NCBI RefSeq assembly: GCF_009932475.1
Contig: NZ_BJOV01000003.1
Coordinates: 868,001-932,000 of the forward strand
Length of the DNA: 64,000 bases
Reading direction: 5' to 3'
From: Gordonia spumicola
GTDB lineage: Bacteria > Actinomycetota > Actinomycetes > Mycobacteriales > Mycobacteriaceae
Each line of letters begins with the position of its first letter. The stretch's first letter is position 1. Under the pieces are notes generated by a model. It made no database searches. It was not told where the DNA came from and worked only from the letters and a program-made list of their open reading frames with translations. Below are positions 36,762-45,223 of the stretch, one piece after another. The position numbers and the translations under genes were made by a program.

Positions 36762-37067
36762 GAGATCGGGTCCTAGTGCCGGACGCGCGACACGGATCTA
36801 CCGTGCGCAACGTTCACGAATGCCCGCAGATCGCGGGCGGGGAATGGGCTGGTTCAGCGCATTCGGCGACAACAGAGGACCCGTGCCAGCGGCAGGCGGC
36901 ATCCCAGAGCGGTGGTCACGTACGTGACCTCCGGGATTGCGTGCAGCTGGCGAGTCATGCCCCGAAGCTAGCAAGCCGCCGCGCCGTGAGGCAAGTGAGG
37001 TGCGCCGTCTACGGTGGAAAGGTGACCACCGCCACGCTCGCATCCACATCCGCCGAGGCTTTCTGAC
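36762..37067. other. Divergent promoter region between ROK regulator and histidine phosphatase
   Basis: 306 nt without a supported gene. It contains a perfect 16 bp palindrome (annotated separately) and, just before the phosphatase, a 14-codon frame beginning GTG at 37022 with GGAAAG before it and a stop 1 nt ahead of the phosphatase ATG; this could be a coupled leader or chance. Confidence 0.5.
36914..36929. promoter_or_regulatory. Perfect 16 bp palindrome (operator candidate)
   Basis: GGTCACGTACGTGACC reads identically on both strands. It lies 153 bp upstream of the ROK gene and 139 bp before the phosphatase gene. A perfect palindrome of this size in a divergent promoter region is a likely binding site, possibly for the ROK protein itself. 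Confidence 0.45.
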
Positions 37068-37730
37068 ATGGGCGCCGTCTACCTCGTGAGACACGGCCAG
37101 GCGCCCGCGCACGCCTACGGGGTCGGCGAGGCCGACCCGGCGGCGCCCGGACTGACCGAACTCGGATTCGCGCAGGCCAGGCGGACGGGCGAGTTGCTCG
37201 CACGTCTCGTTCCGACCTTCGACGCCGCGATCTCCGGCGACCTCCCCCGCCAACGCGCCACGCTCTTCGCCGTCCTCGAGGCATTCGACGAACGTCCCGC
37301 CCACGAGGTGGACGCCGACTGGGACGAGTACGCGCTGCCCGCATCGCTGATGACGACCGCAGCCGACCTCTACGCCGACCGTGCCGCGTATCAGCGCGTA
37401 CTCGACGCCGGTCTGAACGGATGGATCGCCGGAACCGAGTCCGGCGAGGAGACGTTCGTCGAATTCCTCGCCAGGACGCGAGCCGCGGCCCAGCGCGCGG
37501 CCGCCCTCGCGGGCTCCGGACGCAACGTCCTGGTCACGTCGTCCGCGGGCACCATCGGGCTGCTCATCGCGCAGCTGTGGGGAATCCCGCCCGCGGACTG
37601 GCCCGCCGTGTCCAGGACGTTCGTCAACGCGTCGATCACCAAAGTGCTCGTCGGACGCAGCGGTCTCACCGTCGTGTCCGTGAACGAGCACGGCCACCTC
37701 GCCGCCGATCGGATCGCGACGTTCCGGTAG
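37068..37730 (+). CDS. Histidine phosphatase family protein, second catalytic His absent
   Basis: A 220-residue phosphoglycerate-mutase-like protein. The first motif VRHGQ is intact (R8, H9). At the second catalytic His, where most members read SHGG, this protein has T157-S-S-A-G161, so that His is replaced by Ser. Actinobacteria contain a subgroup with this change; whether such proteins hydrolyse phosphate esters is unclear. No signal peptide. Start ATG 37068, following a possible 14-codon leader. Followed by an intergenic repeat. Confidence 0.8.
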   Translation: MGAVYLVRHGQAPAHAYGVGEADPAAPGLTELGFAQARRTGELLARLVPTFDAAISGDLPRQRATLFAVLEAFDERPAHEVDADWDEYALPASLMTTAADLYADRAAYQRVLDAGLNGWIAGTESGEETFVEFLARTRAAAQRAAALAGSGRNVLVTSSAGTIGLLIAQLWGIPPADWPAVSRTFVNASITKVLVGRSGLTVVSVNEHGHLAADRIATFR

Positions 37731-37756
37731 AGGCGCGGCTCGATCATCGTCTCGAC

Positions 37757-37810
37757 CCTTCGACTCGCAAGCTCGCTCAGTGCAAGCCTTCGACTCGCAA
37801 GCTCGCTCAG
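37757..37810. repeat. 24 nt direct repeat, two copies
   Basis: The unit begins CCTTCGACTCGCAAGCTCGC and continues TCAG; copies lie at 37757-37780 and 37787-37810 with a 6 nt spacer. The core TTCGACTCG also appears, inverted, in the repeat region near 46.3 kb, suggesting a family of intergenic elements rather than a local duplication. Confidence 0.65.
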
Positions 37811-37864
37811 GACGGCGCCGCGCTCGACGAACCGGGCTCGACCACGCTCGGCGAGCGGGGCCCG

Positions 37865-38605
37865 CTACGCCCGGTGCAGGTTGGGGCCGGGGCGAGTGAG
37901 CACCGCCTGCGGGAGGACAGCCCAGCGGGACAATTGGGTGACGGCGAACGCGACGGTCGCGACGTCGTCGGCGGAGATCATCTCGTCGCCGGGGATCGCG
38001 CCCTCGCCCTTCGTCCACTCCGACATGTCGGTGTCGACGTACCCGGGGGCGATCGACGTCGCCGCGACGCCGTTCACCGACTCCTCGAGGTTGAACGTCT
38101 CGCACATCGAGATCAGCGCCGCCTTGGTGGCGCCGTAGGCCGCCATCTCCGGCTCGGGATACACGCCGGTGATCGACGAGATCGCGACGATCTTCGCGGC
38201 GCCGGCCACGTCGACGGCGGTCCGCAGGCTCGGCAGCAGGCCCTGCATCAGCTGGAACGGTGCACGAACGTTGACCTGGTACAGACGGTCGAATCGTCGC
38301 GCGGGGAAGTCGGCGAACCCGCCCTTGAGGCCCATGCCCGCGTTGACGACGAGCGCGTCGGTCCGACCGTACTCCTCGACGTGCCGCGCGATCAGCGCGG
38401 CGACGGCGCCCTCGTCGGTGGAATCGGCCGCCACCGACAGCACCCGGCCCCCGTGCTCGCGCAACAGTTCGGCCCGCGCGTCGAGGGCTTCCTGTCCGCG
38501 GGCGCTGATCGTCAGGTCCCAGCCCTCGCGCGCGAACCGGTCGGCGACGGCCGCGCCGATCCCGCGTGAGCCACCGGTCACCAGGGCTACCTTGCGTGTG
38601 CTCAT
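37865..38605 (-). CDS. Short-chain dehydrogenase/reductase
   Basis: A 246-residue NAD(P)-dependent oxidoreductase. Cofactor motif TGGSRGIG lies near residue 10, NAG near 93, the catalytic Ser in AISSITG and the Tyr/Lys pair in YGATK. Likely acts on a hydroxyacyl or ketoacyl intermediate. Its ATG overlaps the phosphotransferase stop by 4 nt, and it is the last gene of the acyl-CoA dehydrogenase operon below, so a role in side-chain or fatty acid oxidation is likely. Substrate not deducible. Confidence 0.85.
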   Translation of the reverse strand: MSTRKVALVTGGSRGIGAAVADRFAREGWDLTISARGQEALDARAELLREHGGRVLSVAADSTDEGAVAALIARHVEEYGRTDALVVNAGMGLKGGFADFPARRFDRLYQVNVRAPFQLMQGLLPSLRTAVDVAGAAKIVAISSITGVYPEPEMAAYGATKAALISMCETFNLEESVNGVAATSIAPGYVDTDMSEWTKGEGAIPGDEMISADDVATVAFAVTQLSRWAVLPQAVLTRPGPNLHRA

Positions 38606-39618
38606 TTCACGGCCTCCAGACCTCGTGCGATGAATGATGCGGTCGCCTCCACGGCCTTCTCCGCGCCCGCCGCACCGGACGACCCGCCCTGCAGTGCTCG
38701 GTGGGTGATGCCTTCGGCGATGACGCCGAGTTTCAGGTTCGCCAACCCGAGATAGAAGTCCCAGTCGCCCAAGTCGGCTCCGGTGGCCCGCGAGTAGCGG
38801 TCGGCGAGCGAATCGGGGTCGGGGATGCGGTCGCTCGTCCACGCGGCGTCGAACCCGAGGACCGACGAGAACACCGGCTCTCGGTACACGCACATGAGAG
38901 CGACGTCGGTGATCGGGTCGCCGAGCGCCGACAGCTCCCAGTCGACGACGGCGGCCACGCGCCCGGGGTCGCCGGGCGCCAGGATCGTGTTGTCGATGCG
39001 GAAGTCGCCGTGCACGATCGTGCTGCGTCCCGACGTCGGGACCCGTTCGGACAGGGCCGCGACCAGCCGGTCGACGTCGCCCAGTTCGCGGGTCTTGACG
39101 ATCCCCCACTGCCGCGCCCACAGTTTGACCTGGCGTGCCGCGAAGCCCTCCGGACGGCCGAAGTCGCCAAGACCCACCGCCGCGTAGTCCACGGCGTGCA
39201 GGTCGGCGAGCACCGCGATCAGCGCGTCCGTCGCGGCCTCGACCTGCTCGTCGGTCAGGTCGGCGAGATCGTCCGACGAGCGGATCACATCACCGTCGAC
39301 GAACTCGACGACCGTGCACGGCGCGCCGATCACCTCGCCGGACCTGTCGATCGCGATCGTCGGGGCGACGGGAACACAGGTCTGGGCGAGGGCGGACGTC
39401 ACGGCCCACTCGCGTTCCATGTCGTGCGCCGACGGGGTGAGCCCGCCCATCGGCGGACGTCTGACGACCCAGTGGCTCACGTCGTCGCGCACGTCGAACG
39501 TCAAGTTGGAGCGGCCTCCGCTGATCAGGTCGATCCGCAGGTCGCCGACGACGTCGACCTCGTTGGCGGAGAGGAGTCGCCGCAGGTCGACGTCCCGCAG
39601 GCCCGGATGGTCGGTCAC
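38602..39618 (-). CDS. APH-type phosphotransferase family protein
   Basis: A 338-residue kinase-like protein. The catalytic loop is IVHGDFRIDNTIL and the metal-binding motif VVDWELSALGDP. In actinobacteria such proteins are very often encoded next to acyl-CoA dehydrogenases (as in FadE36-type loci) and are thought to act on acyl or hydroxyacyl substrates rather than antibiotics. The GTG start (39618) overlaps the dehydrogenase stop as GTGA; its own stop overlaps the SDR start. Confidence 0.87.
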   Translation of the reverse strand: MTDHPGLRDVDLRRLLSANEVDVVGDLRIDLISGGRSNLTFDVRDDVSHWVVRRPPMGGLTPSAHDMEREWAVTSALAQTCVPVAPTIAIDRSGEVIGAPCTVVEFVDGDVIRSSDDLADLTDEQVEAATDALIAVLADLHAVDYAAVGLGDFGRPEGFAARQVKLWARQWGIVKTRELGDVDRLVAALSERVPTSGRSTIVHGDFRIDNTILAPGDPGRVAAVVDWELSALGDPITDVALMCVYREPVFSSVLGFDAAWTSDRIPDPDSLADRYSRATGADLGDWDFYLGLANLKLGVIAEGITHRALQGGSSGAAGAEKAVEATASFIARGLEAVK

Positions 39619-40817
39619 TCCTGACGCTCCTTGCGGACACGGCCGACGGCGCGTTTGGCGATGGCCCAGCGGTGGACCTCGGACGGCCCGTCGTAGATGC
39701 GGAACGGACGCAGCTCGTTCGCGATGCGCACCAAGGGCAGATCCTCGGAGACGCCGAGGCCGCCGCACATCTGGATGCTGCGGTCGGCGACGCGCGAGAA
39801 CGCCTCGGCTCCGAAGGTCTTCGCGATCGAGGTGGCGTCCGAGGCGTGCGAGCCCTGGTCGAGTTCCCAGCATGCGCGGACCAGGAGGGCACGGGCCGCG
39901 GCGAGGTCGATCTCGTTGTCGGCGACGAGCTGCTGGATCATGCCGAGATCGCCGAGCCGACCGCCGAAGCCCTGCCGCTGTTCGACGTAGCCGAGCGCCA
40001 CCTTGTGCGCCCGTACCGCCGACCCCATCCAGCGCATCACATGCGTCATCCGGGCCGGACCGAGCCGGACCTGCGCGTAGCGGTATCCCTCGTCGACGGC
40101 GCCGAGCACGTCCTCGTCCGACACGAAGACGTCGGCGAACGTCATCTCGCAGTGCCCGCCGATCATCGACTTGTCGGTGGTGTGGATGTGGCGGTCCACG
40201 CTGATGCCCTCGGTCTCCGCGGGCGCGAGGAACATCGTCGCACCACCGCGGTCGCCCGGCTGTCCGGACGTGCGGGCCATGATGATGAAGAAGCCCGCCC
40301 CGTCGGCGCCGGTGATGAAACGCTTGCGGCCGTTGATCTTCCAACCGCCGTCGACCTTCGTCGCCGTGGTGTTGAGGGCGTTCGGGTCAGCGCCCGCGCC
40401 CGGCGACGGCTCGGTCATCGCGAAGGCACTGCGCACGTCGCCCGCGGCGAGCGGCGCCAGGTACTCGTGGCGCTGACGTTCATCGGCGACGTGCGCGAGC
40501 ATGTGGACGTTGCCCTCGTCGGGGGCGCCGATGTGCAGTGCGACGGGGCCGAACGTCGACGCGCCTGCGGCCTCGAAGACGGGTGCACGCTCGGACATCG
40601 TCAGTCCGAGACCGCCGAACTCGACGGGTGCGTGGGGCGCGAAGACACCCGCAGCCTTGGCTTTCGCGTTGAGATCTCGCCGCAGATCGTCGCCCCCTGC
40701 CGCGGCCACGTCTCCGTGGAACTCGTTCTCGACCGGCAGCACGTGCTCGGCGATGAACAGTTCGGTCCGGGCGATCAGTTCGACCACTTCGGGCCGGTAC
40801 GACAGGTCGATCGACAT
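39615..40817 (-). CDS. Acyl-CoA dehydrogenase
   Basis: A 400-residue FAD enzyme that makes the 2,3-double bond in acyl-CoA. Motifs include FAMTEPSPGAGADP, the FAD/ETF segment QMCGGLGVSEDLPL, and the C-terminal YDGPSEVHRW where the catalytic-base Glu of the ACAD11-like group is expected. GGGGAGAG precedes the ATG at 40817. First gene of a three-gene operon with the phosphotransferase and SDR. A palindromic operator lies just upstream, next to a TetR gene. Confidence 0.9.
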   Translation of the reverse strand: MSIDLSYRPEVVELIARTELFIAEHVLPVENEFHGDVAAAGGDDLRRDLNAKAKAAGVFAPHAPVEFGGLGLTMSERAPVFEAAGASTFGPVALHIGAPDEGNVHMLAHVADERQRHEYLAPLAAGDVRSAFAMTEPSPGAGADPNALNTTATKVDGGWKINGRKRFITGADGAGFFIIMARTSGQPGDRGGATMFLAPAETEGISVDRHIHTTDKSMIGGHCEMTFADVFVSDEDVLGAVDEGYRYAQVRLGPARMTHVMRWMGSAVRAHKVALGYVEQRQGFGGRLGDLGMIQQLVADNEIDLAAARALLVRACWELDQGSHASDATSIAKTFGAEAFSRVADRSIQMCGGLGVSEDLPLVRIANELRPFRIYDGPSEVHRWAIAKRAVGRVRKERQE

Positions 40818-40832
40818 GCTCTCCCCATTTCT

Positions 40833-40852
40833 GACCGAGCGCTCGCTCGGTC
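40833..40852. promoter_or_regulatory. TetR-type palindrome before the acyl-CoA dehydrogenase operon
   Basis: GACCGAGCG and its complement CGCTCGGTC flank a 2 bp centre, a perfect 9 bp inverted repeat 15 bp before the dehydrogenase start. ACCGAGCG-type palindromes are common TetR operators at actinobacterial fadE loci. The adjacent TetR gene (40904-41518), read toward this site, is the likely partner. Confidence 0.6.
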
Positions 40853-40903
40853 CGTTCGGGAACACTGTCCCACGAGACCCACGTCACGTCAAGAAGGTGA
40901 GGG

Positions 40904-41518
40904 TCAGCGCTCGTGATAGCCGACGATCGCGCGCGCATACTCGAGATTCCGGGCGATCAGCTCGTTCGCCGACATCTCCCCGTCCACCCGGTACCACGTC
41001 GAGACGCCGACGCACATCGTCGCCACCGCCCGCGCGGCGCCCTTCGCGTCCGACGTGTCGAACACGCCCGCGGCCACACCGTCGATGACGATCTCGTCGA
41101 CCATCCGCTGCTGGCGCGTGCGGTGCCCGATGTACGTCGGGCGGTACTCGTCGTCGAGGCTCCGAAGCTCGGTCGACCCGACGAACGCCTGCTCACGTCG
41201 GAACATGTGGAAGCGCAACAGCGATTCGACGACGGCGTCGAACCGAGTCAGCGGATCGTCGCCCGCCTCCTCGATCGCCTGCGCCGAACGACGCAGAAGG
41301 TCGGTCATCGTCAGCTCGAGCAGCCCCTGCAGAAGCGACTGCTTCGACGGGTAGTGGTGATAGAGGCCCGGCACGGAAAGCCCTGCGCGGGAAGCTATGT
41401 CGCGCACCGATGTGCCGTGGTAGCCGTGCTCCATGAACGCTTCGAGCGCTGCGCTCAACGGCGCCGGAAGGTGGACGGCGCCGTAGTCGCGCCACGATCC
41501 GGTCGTCTGTCGGGTCAT
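40904..41518 (-). CDS. TetR family regulator, probably of the acyl-CoA dehydrogenase operon
   Basis: A 204-residue repressor with an N-terminal HTH (TSVRDIASRAGLSVPGLYHHY, about 36-56) and a TetR_C domain (QAFVGSTELRSLDDEYRP) of the kind found beside fatty acid genes. Located 86 nt upstream of the dehydrogenase gene on the same strand, with the palindromic operator between them. The ligand is probably an acyl-CoA, by analogy. Start ATG 41518. Confidence 0.85.
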   Translation of the reverse strand: MTRQTTGSWRDYGAVHLPAPLSAALEAFMEHGYHGTSVRDIASRAGLSVPGLYHHYPSKQSLLQGLLELTMTDLLRRSAQAIEEAGDDPLTRFDAVVESLLRFHMFRREQAFVGSTELRSLDDEYRPTYIGHRTRQQRMVDEIVIDGVAAGVFDTSDAKGAARAVATMCVGVSTWYRVDGEMSANELIARNLEYARAIVGYHER

Positions 41519-41522
41519 CGAG

Positions 41523-42164
41523 TCAGCTCCGCTCCGCCGAGGTCGGCAGCATCATGCGCACACACACCGCGACGAGTCGGTCGCGATCGAGGTCCAAGCG
41601 ACCCTCGGTCCACGAGGCGAGGACGCGGCCGAGGCCGCCCACCTGGAAGTGCGCTGCGGCCATCGTCTCATCGACACGTGCGATGCGCCCCACCTGGGCC
41701 GCCGACTCGGAGGTGAGGGCAGCGAACAGTTCCAGCGACGCCGCCCTCCTACCTGCGAGAACGGGACTGTGCAGCGTGTCGGAGAAGATGAGTCTGCCTT
41801 TGCGTCGGTCGGAGTCGATCACGTCGACGATCGCCTCGACGGCCGCCTGGACCTTGTCGTGCGGATCCTGACCGGACGCGAACGCAGCCGCCGCCCGCTC
41901 GGCGATCTCCGCGATCACGCCGTCGTAGGTGGCGCTCGCGAGTGCGTCGATGTTGTCGAAGCTCTCATAGAAGTAGCGCGGCGTGAGACCCGCGCGGGCG
42001 CATATCCCCCGGACGGTCACGGCGCCGCTCTCCGGTTCGGTCAGCATGCCCAGGCTCGCGTCGACGAGCGCCGCGCGGCGACGGGCCACCCTGGCGTCGC
42101 CCGCTTCGCCCCCGTACGAACGGAGTTCGTTCGCTGTCTCACCCGGCTTCGTCACGGAGTCCAT
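41523..42164 (-). CDS. TetR family regulator, divergent from MpaB-type oxygenase
   Basis: A 213-residue TetR protein. The HTH lies at about residues 42-66 (VTVRGICARAGLTPRYFYESF), and a long C-terminal domain follows. The ATG at 42164 is chosen because upstream codons in this frame run antisense through the oxygenase gene. The intergenic region to the oxygenase gene (82 nt) contains a GATAAC inverted repeat that is a probable operator. It ends 4 nt before the start of the next TetR gene. Confidence 0.83.
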   Translation of the reverse strand: MDSVTKPGETANELRSYGGEAGDARVARRRAALVDASLGMLTEPESGAVTVRGICARAGLTPRYFYESFDNIDALASATYDGVIAEIAERAAAAFASGQDPHDKVQAAVEAIVDVIDSDRRKGRLIFSDTLHSPVLAGRRAASLELFAALTSESAAQVGRIARVDETMAAAHFQVGGLGRVLASWTEGRLDLDRDRLVAVCVRMMLPTSAERS

Positions 42165-42210
42165 ACTGACATTCCATTCCTTGACAGCGGACGACGTCAC
42201 GCGTTGAATC

Positions 42211-42233
42211 GATAACAGGAAACAATCGTTATC
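42211..42233. promoter_or_regulatory. GATAAC-N11-GTTATC inverted repeat (operator candidate)
   Basis: Arms GATAAC and GTTATC separated by 11 bp, placed 47 bp upstream of the TetR start and 13 bp before the oxygenase start. AT-rich arms in a GC-rich genome and the position suggest control of both divergent genes by the TetR protein. Confidence 0.5.
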
Positions 42234-42246
42234 ACTTGGAGTTGTC

Positions 42247-43116
42247 ATGACTGCACAGCCGATCGAGTCCTTCGAAGCCGACTCGATGCCGCGGGCCACC
42301 CGCGTCGAGCTCGACGAACAACAGATCGACGACCTGACTCTCCTCGGGCCCGCACTCCTGGCCGGACCCGCGAACGTGATCATGCAGCTCACTCTGCCCG
42401 CCGTCGGCTACGGGGTCTACGAGAGCAAGGTCGACACCGGCAACCTGTACAAGCACCCGATCAAGCGGACCCGGACCACGCTCACCTACCTGGCCGTCGC
42501 CGCGATGGGCGACGCCGAACTGCGCCGCAAGTACCGGCAGGCCGTCAACAAGTCGCACGCCCACGTCCGCTCGACGTCGTCGAGCCCGGTGAAGTACAAC
42601 GCCTTCGACCCGAAGCTCCAGCTGTGGGTCGCCGCCTGCCTCTACCGCGGATGGGAGGACATGGTCCGCCTGTACGGCGACCCGTCCGCCATCACCGAAG
42701 AGGCGTACCGCCAGGGCGCGATCATGGGCACCACCCTCCAGATGCCCGCCGAGATGTGGCCCGCGACCCGCGCCGACTTCGAGGCGTACTGGAACGAGAC
42801 CGTCGCGAGCATGGAACTCGACGACGTGATCCGCAGCTACCTGAAGTCGCTGGTCAGGTTCCAGTTCGCGGCGAAACCGGTCTCGATGATCCTGGGCCCG
42901 TGGTCCGAGCTGCTCACCGTCGGCTACCTTCCGCCCGAGTTCCGCGACAAGCTCGGCGTCACCCAGACACGCACCCAGAAGCGTATCTTCGACGCTCACA
43001 ACGCGGTCCTGCGCGCCGCGGTCAAGGTCATGCCGCGACCGCTCCGCCAGTTCCCGTTCGGGCTGCTGCTCATGGACGTCCGCTGGCGGATCCGCACCGG
43101 CCGCCCGCTCGTCTGA
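42247..43116 (+). CDS. MpaB/Lcp-family oxygenase-like protein (DUF2236)
   Basis: A 289-residue protein of the DUF2236 family, which includes the latex clearing protein Lcp and the fungal MpaB oxygenase, heme b proteins that cleave C=C bonds or oxidise terpenoid chains. The region with LLAGPANVIMQLTLPAVGYGV, the HPIKRTRTT motif with a candidate heme-ligand His, and the LVRFQF stretch are typical. Many actinobacterial members have unknown substrates. Single gene under an apparent TetR operator; it converges on the monooxygenase gene with a 3 nt gap. Confidence 0.83.
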   Translation: MTAQPIESFEADSMPRATRVELDEQQIDDLTLLGPALLAGPANVIMQLTLPAVGYGVYESKVDTGNLYKHPIKRTRTTLTYLAVAAMGDAELRRKYRQAVNKSHAHVRSTSSSPVKYNAFDPKLQLWVAACLYRGWEDMVRLYGDPSAITEEAYRQGAIMGTTLQMPAEMWPATRADFEAYWNETVASMELDDVIRSYLKSLVRFQFAAKPVSMILGPWSELLTVGYLPPEFRDKLGVTQTRTQKRIFDAHNAVLRAAVKVMPRPLRQFPFGLLLMDVRWRIRTGRPLV

Positions 43117-43119
43117 CCG

Positions 43120-44538
43120 TCACGCCCCCACGTGGACGGCGCGGGTCGAGTCGTCGATCGTCGACGCCGATCCCCCGACGCGGAACGTCGCGCCCCGATG
43201 GTTGTCCGGGAGACGATCACCTCGCCCGAACAGCTTGTTCCTCAGCGACCCCGGCCGATATTCGGACTGGTAGGCGCCACGTGCGTCGAGCGCCGGAATC
43301 ACATGATCGACGACGTCACGGAACGACCCCGGAGTCACCGCGTACGCGACGTTGAATCCGTCGACGTCGGTGTCGTCGACCCAGTCGATCAAGGTCTCCG
43401 CGATCTCGTCACCCGACCCGATGAGGACGGGTCCCATCCCGCCGATCCCTCCCCACGCGGCGACGTCGCGCACCCGCCACGCCTCACCGTCCTCGTCCGC
43501 CTGCGAGAACGCGGCCACCGCCGACTGGATCGCGTTCGACTCGACGGCGCCGATCGGGTCGTCGAGGCTGTACCGGGACAAGTCGATGCCCATCCAGCCC
43601 GACATGAAGACGAGTGATCCTTCGTCCGACGCGTACCTCCGGTAGTCGGCGGCCTTCGCCCGGGCCGCCTCCGGCGTGCTGTCGGTGATCACCGTGGCGA
43701 GCGTGTATATCCGGGCGTCGTACGGGTCTCTACCCGCTGCGACCAGTGCGTCCCGCGTGCGGGCGACCACGTCGCGCAGGATCGTCTTGGTCGGGGCGGC
43801 GACGAAGATCGCCTCGGCGTTCTCTGCCGCGAAACGACTTCCGCGCGTCGAGGCTCCCGCCTGGTAGACGACCGGCGTGCGCTGGGCGGACGGTTCGCTC
43901 AGGTGGATGCCCGGCACCGTGAAGTGCTCACCGCGATGCCCGATGTGGTGGACCTTCTCCGGGTCGGCGAACACACCGGCGGCCCGATCGCGTCGGACGG
44001 CGTCGTCCTGCCACGATCCCTCCCACAGCTTGTACAGGACCGTCAGATACTCGTCGGCATGGTCGTACCGTGCGTCGTGATCGAGGAGGCCCGCGTCGCC
44101 CATGTTGCGGACGGCGGCCGGCAGGTAGCCGGTGACGACGTTCCATCCGATGCGGCCGCGGGTGAGATGGTCGAGCGTCGACAGCCTGCGCGCGAACGGG
44201 TACGGATGCTCGAATCCGGTGCCGGTGGTGACGCCGAATCCGAGGTTCTCGGTGGCGTGCGCCATCGCCGAGACCAGCAACAACGGGTCGTTCACGGGGA
44301 TCTGTGCACCTTGCCGGATCGCGGCCTCGTCGGTACCGGCGTACACGTCGTACGTGCCGAGCACATCGGCGATGAACAATCCGTCGAAGCGTCCGCGTTC
44401 CAGGAGCTTCGCCAGGTCCACCCAGTAGTCGAGCGTGTTGTAGTCCCACGACCGATCGTCGGGATGGCGCCACAGCCCGGGCGACTGGTGGGCGACGCAG
44501 TTCATGTCGAAGGCGTTGAGACGGATCTGGCGGGTCAT
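43120..44538 (-). CDS. FMNH2-dependent monooxygenase of the NtaA/SnaA/DszA/DmoA family
   Basis: A 472-residue luciferase-like flavin monooxygenase. Typical segments are LAKLLERGRFDGLFIAD, LSTLDHLTRGRIGWNVVTG (family hallmark NVVT), and YQAGASTRGSRFAAENAEAIF. Family members oxidise organosulfur compounds, nitrilotriacetate or similar and depend on a separate flavin reductase; none is adjacent, though one is encoded at 51.1-51.6 kb. The pattern is closest to dimethylsulfide monooxygenase and relatives, but the substrate is not assignable. The ATG at 44538 is used since homology starts with it. Confidence 0.87.
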   Translation of the reverse strand: MTRQIRLNAFDMNCVAHQSPGLWRHPDDRSWDYNTLDYWVDLAKLLERGRFDGLFIADVLGTYDVYAGTDEAAIRQGAQIPVNDPLLLVSAMAHATENLGFGVTTGTGFEHPYPFARRLSTLDHLTRGRIGWNVVTGYLPAAVRNMGDAGLLDHDARYDHADEYLTVLYKLWEGSWQDDAVRRDRAAGVFADPEKVHHIGHRGEHFTVPGIHLSEPSAQRTPVVYQAGASTRGSRFAAENAEAIFVAAPTKTILRDVVARTRDALVAAGRDPYDARIYTLATVITDSTPEAARAKAADYRRYASDEGSLVFMSGWMGIDLSRYSLDDPIGAVESNAIQSAVAAFSQADEDGEAWRVRDVAAWGGIGGMGPVLIGSGDEIAETLIDWVDDTDVDGFNVAYAVTPGSFRDVVDHVIPALDARGAYQSEYRPGSLRNKLFGRGDRLPDNHRGATFRVGGSASTIDDSTRAVHVGA

Positions 44539-44620
44539 GGCCCCGATCCTGCGACCGCCGACCGCTCCCGGCCACCGTTCCACGCGCGGTGGGCTCAATC
44601 GCCGCGCGTACTTCGCTCGA

Positions 44621-45211
44621 CTACGACTCGCTGAGCAGGACGGCGATCGTGCCGTCGTCGAGGGCGTCGAAGATGTGCTCGACGTCGCCCGGATAGTTCA
44701 CATAGTCGCCGGGATTCAGGACGACCGCCGACTCGGTCGGCCCGGCCTTCGCCCGCCCGACGCACACCACGACGTGCTCGACGACGCCGCGCGCATGCGG
44801 CTGCGACACCCGAGGCCTCCCCCGGTCGGCGCGGATCAGATAGACGTCGCGCCGCGTTCCGTGGCGCGCCGCCGACAACAGCGTCGCCGTGTAGAAGTCG
44901 GCTTCACCAGCGGTGATCGTCGGACCTTCGCCGAGCCGGATCACCTCGACGTTCGGCCGCGGCGCGTCGACGAGCGCGGAGAACTGGATGCCGAGCGCCA
45001 CGCTGATCGACCACAGGGTCTCGACGCTCGGATTGCCGTCGCCCGACTCCAACTGCGACAGCGTCGACTTGCCGATTCCCGCCCGCCGGGCCAGTTCGGT
45101 GATCGACAGCCCCGCCCTGGTCCGTTCGCGCTTCAGCGCCGCGGCGACCAGCTTCTGCGGGTTGGCGTTCGAAATATCGGCCGATCGTCCATCTTGACGA
45201 ACATCATCCAT
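44621..45211 (-). CDS. XRE family regulator with cupin domain
   Basis: A 196-residue regulator. The HTH (about 25-75) contains LSITELARRAGIGKSTLSQLE; the C-terminal cupin (about 110-190) contains HARGVVEHVVVCVGRA and may bind a small ligand or metal. It is divergent from azlCD with only 12 nt between start codons, a pairing seen in many actinobacteria, so it most likely regulates that exporter. The start may lie further inside the gene if a normal promoter is needed. Confidence 0.87.
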   Translation of the reverse strand: MDDVRQDGRSADISNANPQKLVAAALKRERTRAGLSITELARRAGIGKSTLSQLESGDGNPSVETLWSISVALGIQFSALVDAPRPNVEVIRLGEGPTITAGEADFYTATLLSAARHGTRRDVYLIRADRGRPRVSQPHARGVVEHVVVCVGRAKAGPTESAVVLNPGDYVNYPGDVEHIFDALDDGTIAVLLSES

Positions 45212-45223
45212 CGGTCCATCATA

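Noticed and set aside
37740..37865. Repeats near 37.8 kb as a CRISPR array
   Set aside because: Only two copies with a 6 nt spacer; no leader or cas genes.
43120..44538. Assignment of the monooxygenase as DszA (desulfurisation)
   Set aside because: Family resemblance only; no dszB/dszC-like genes nearby and the N-terminal sequence differs from DszA.
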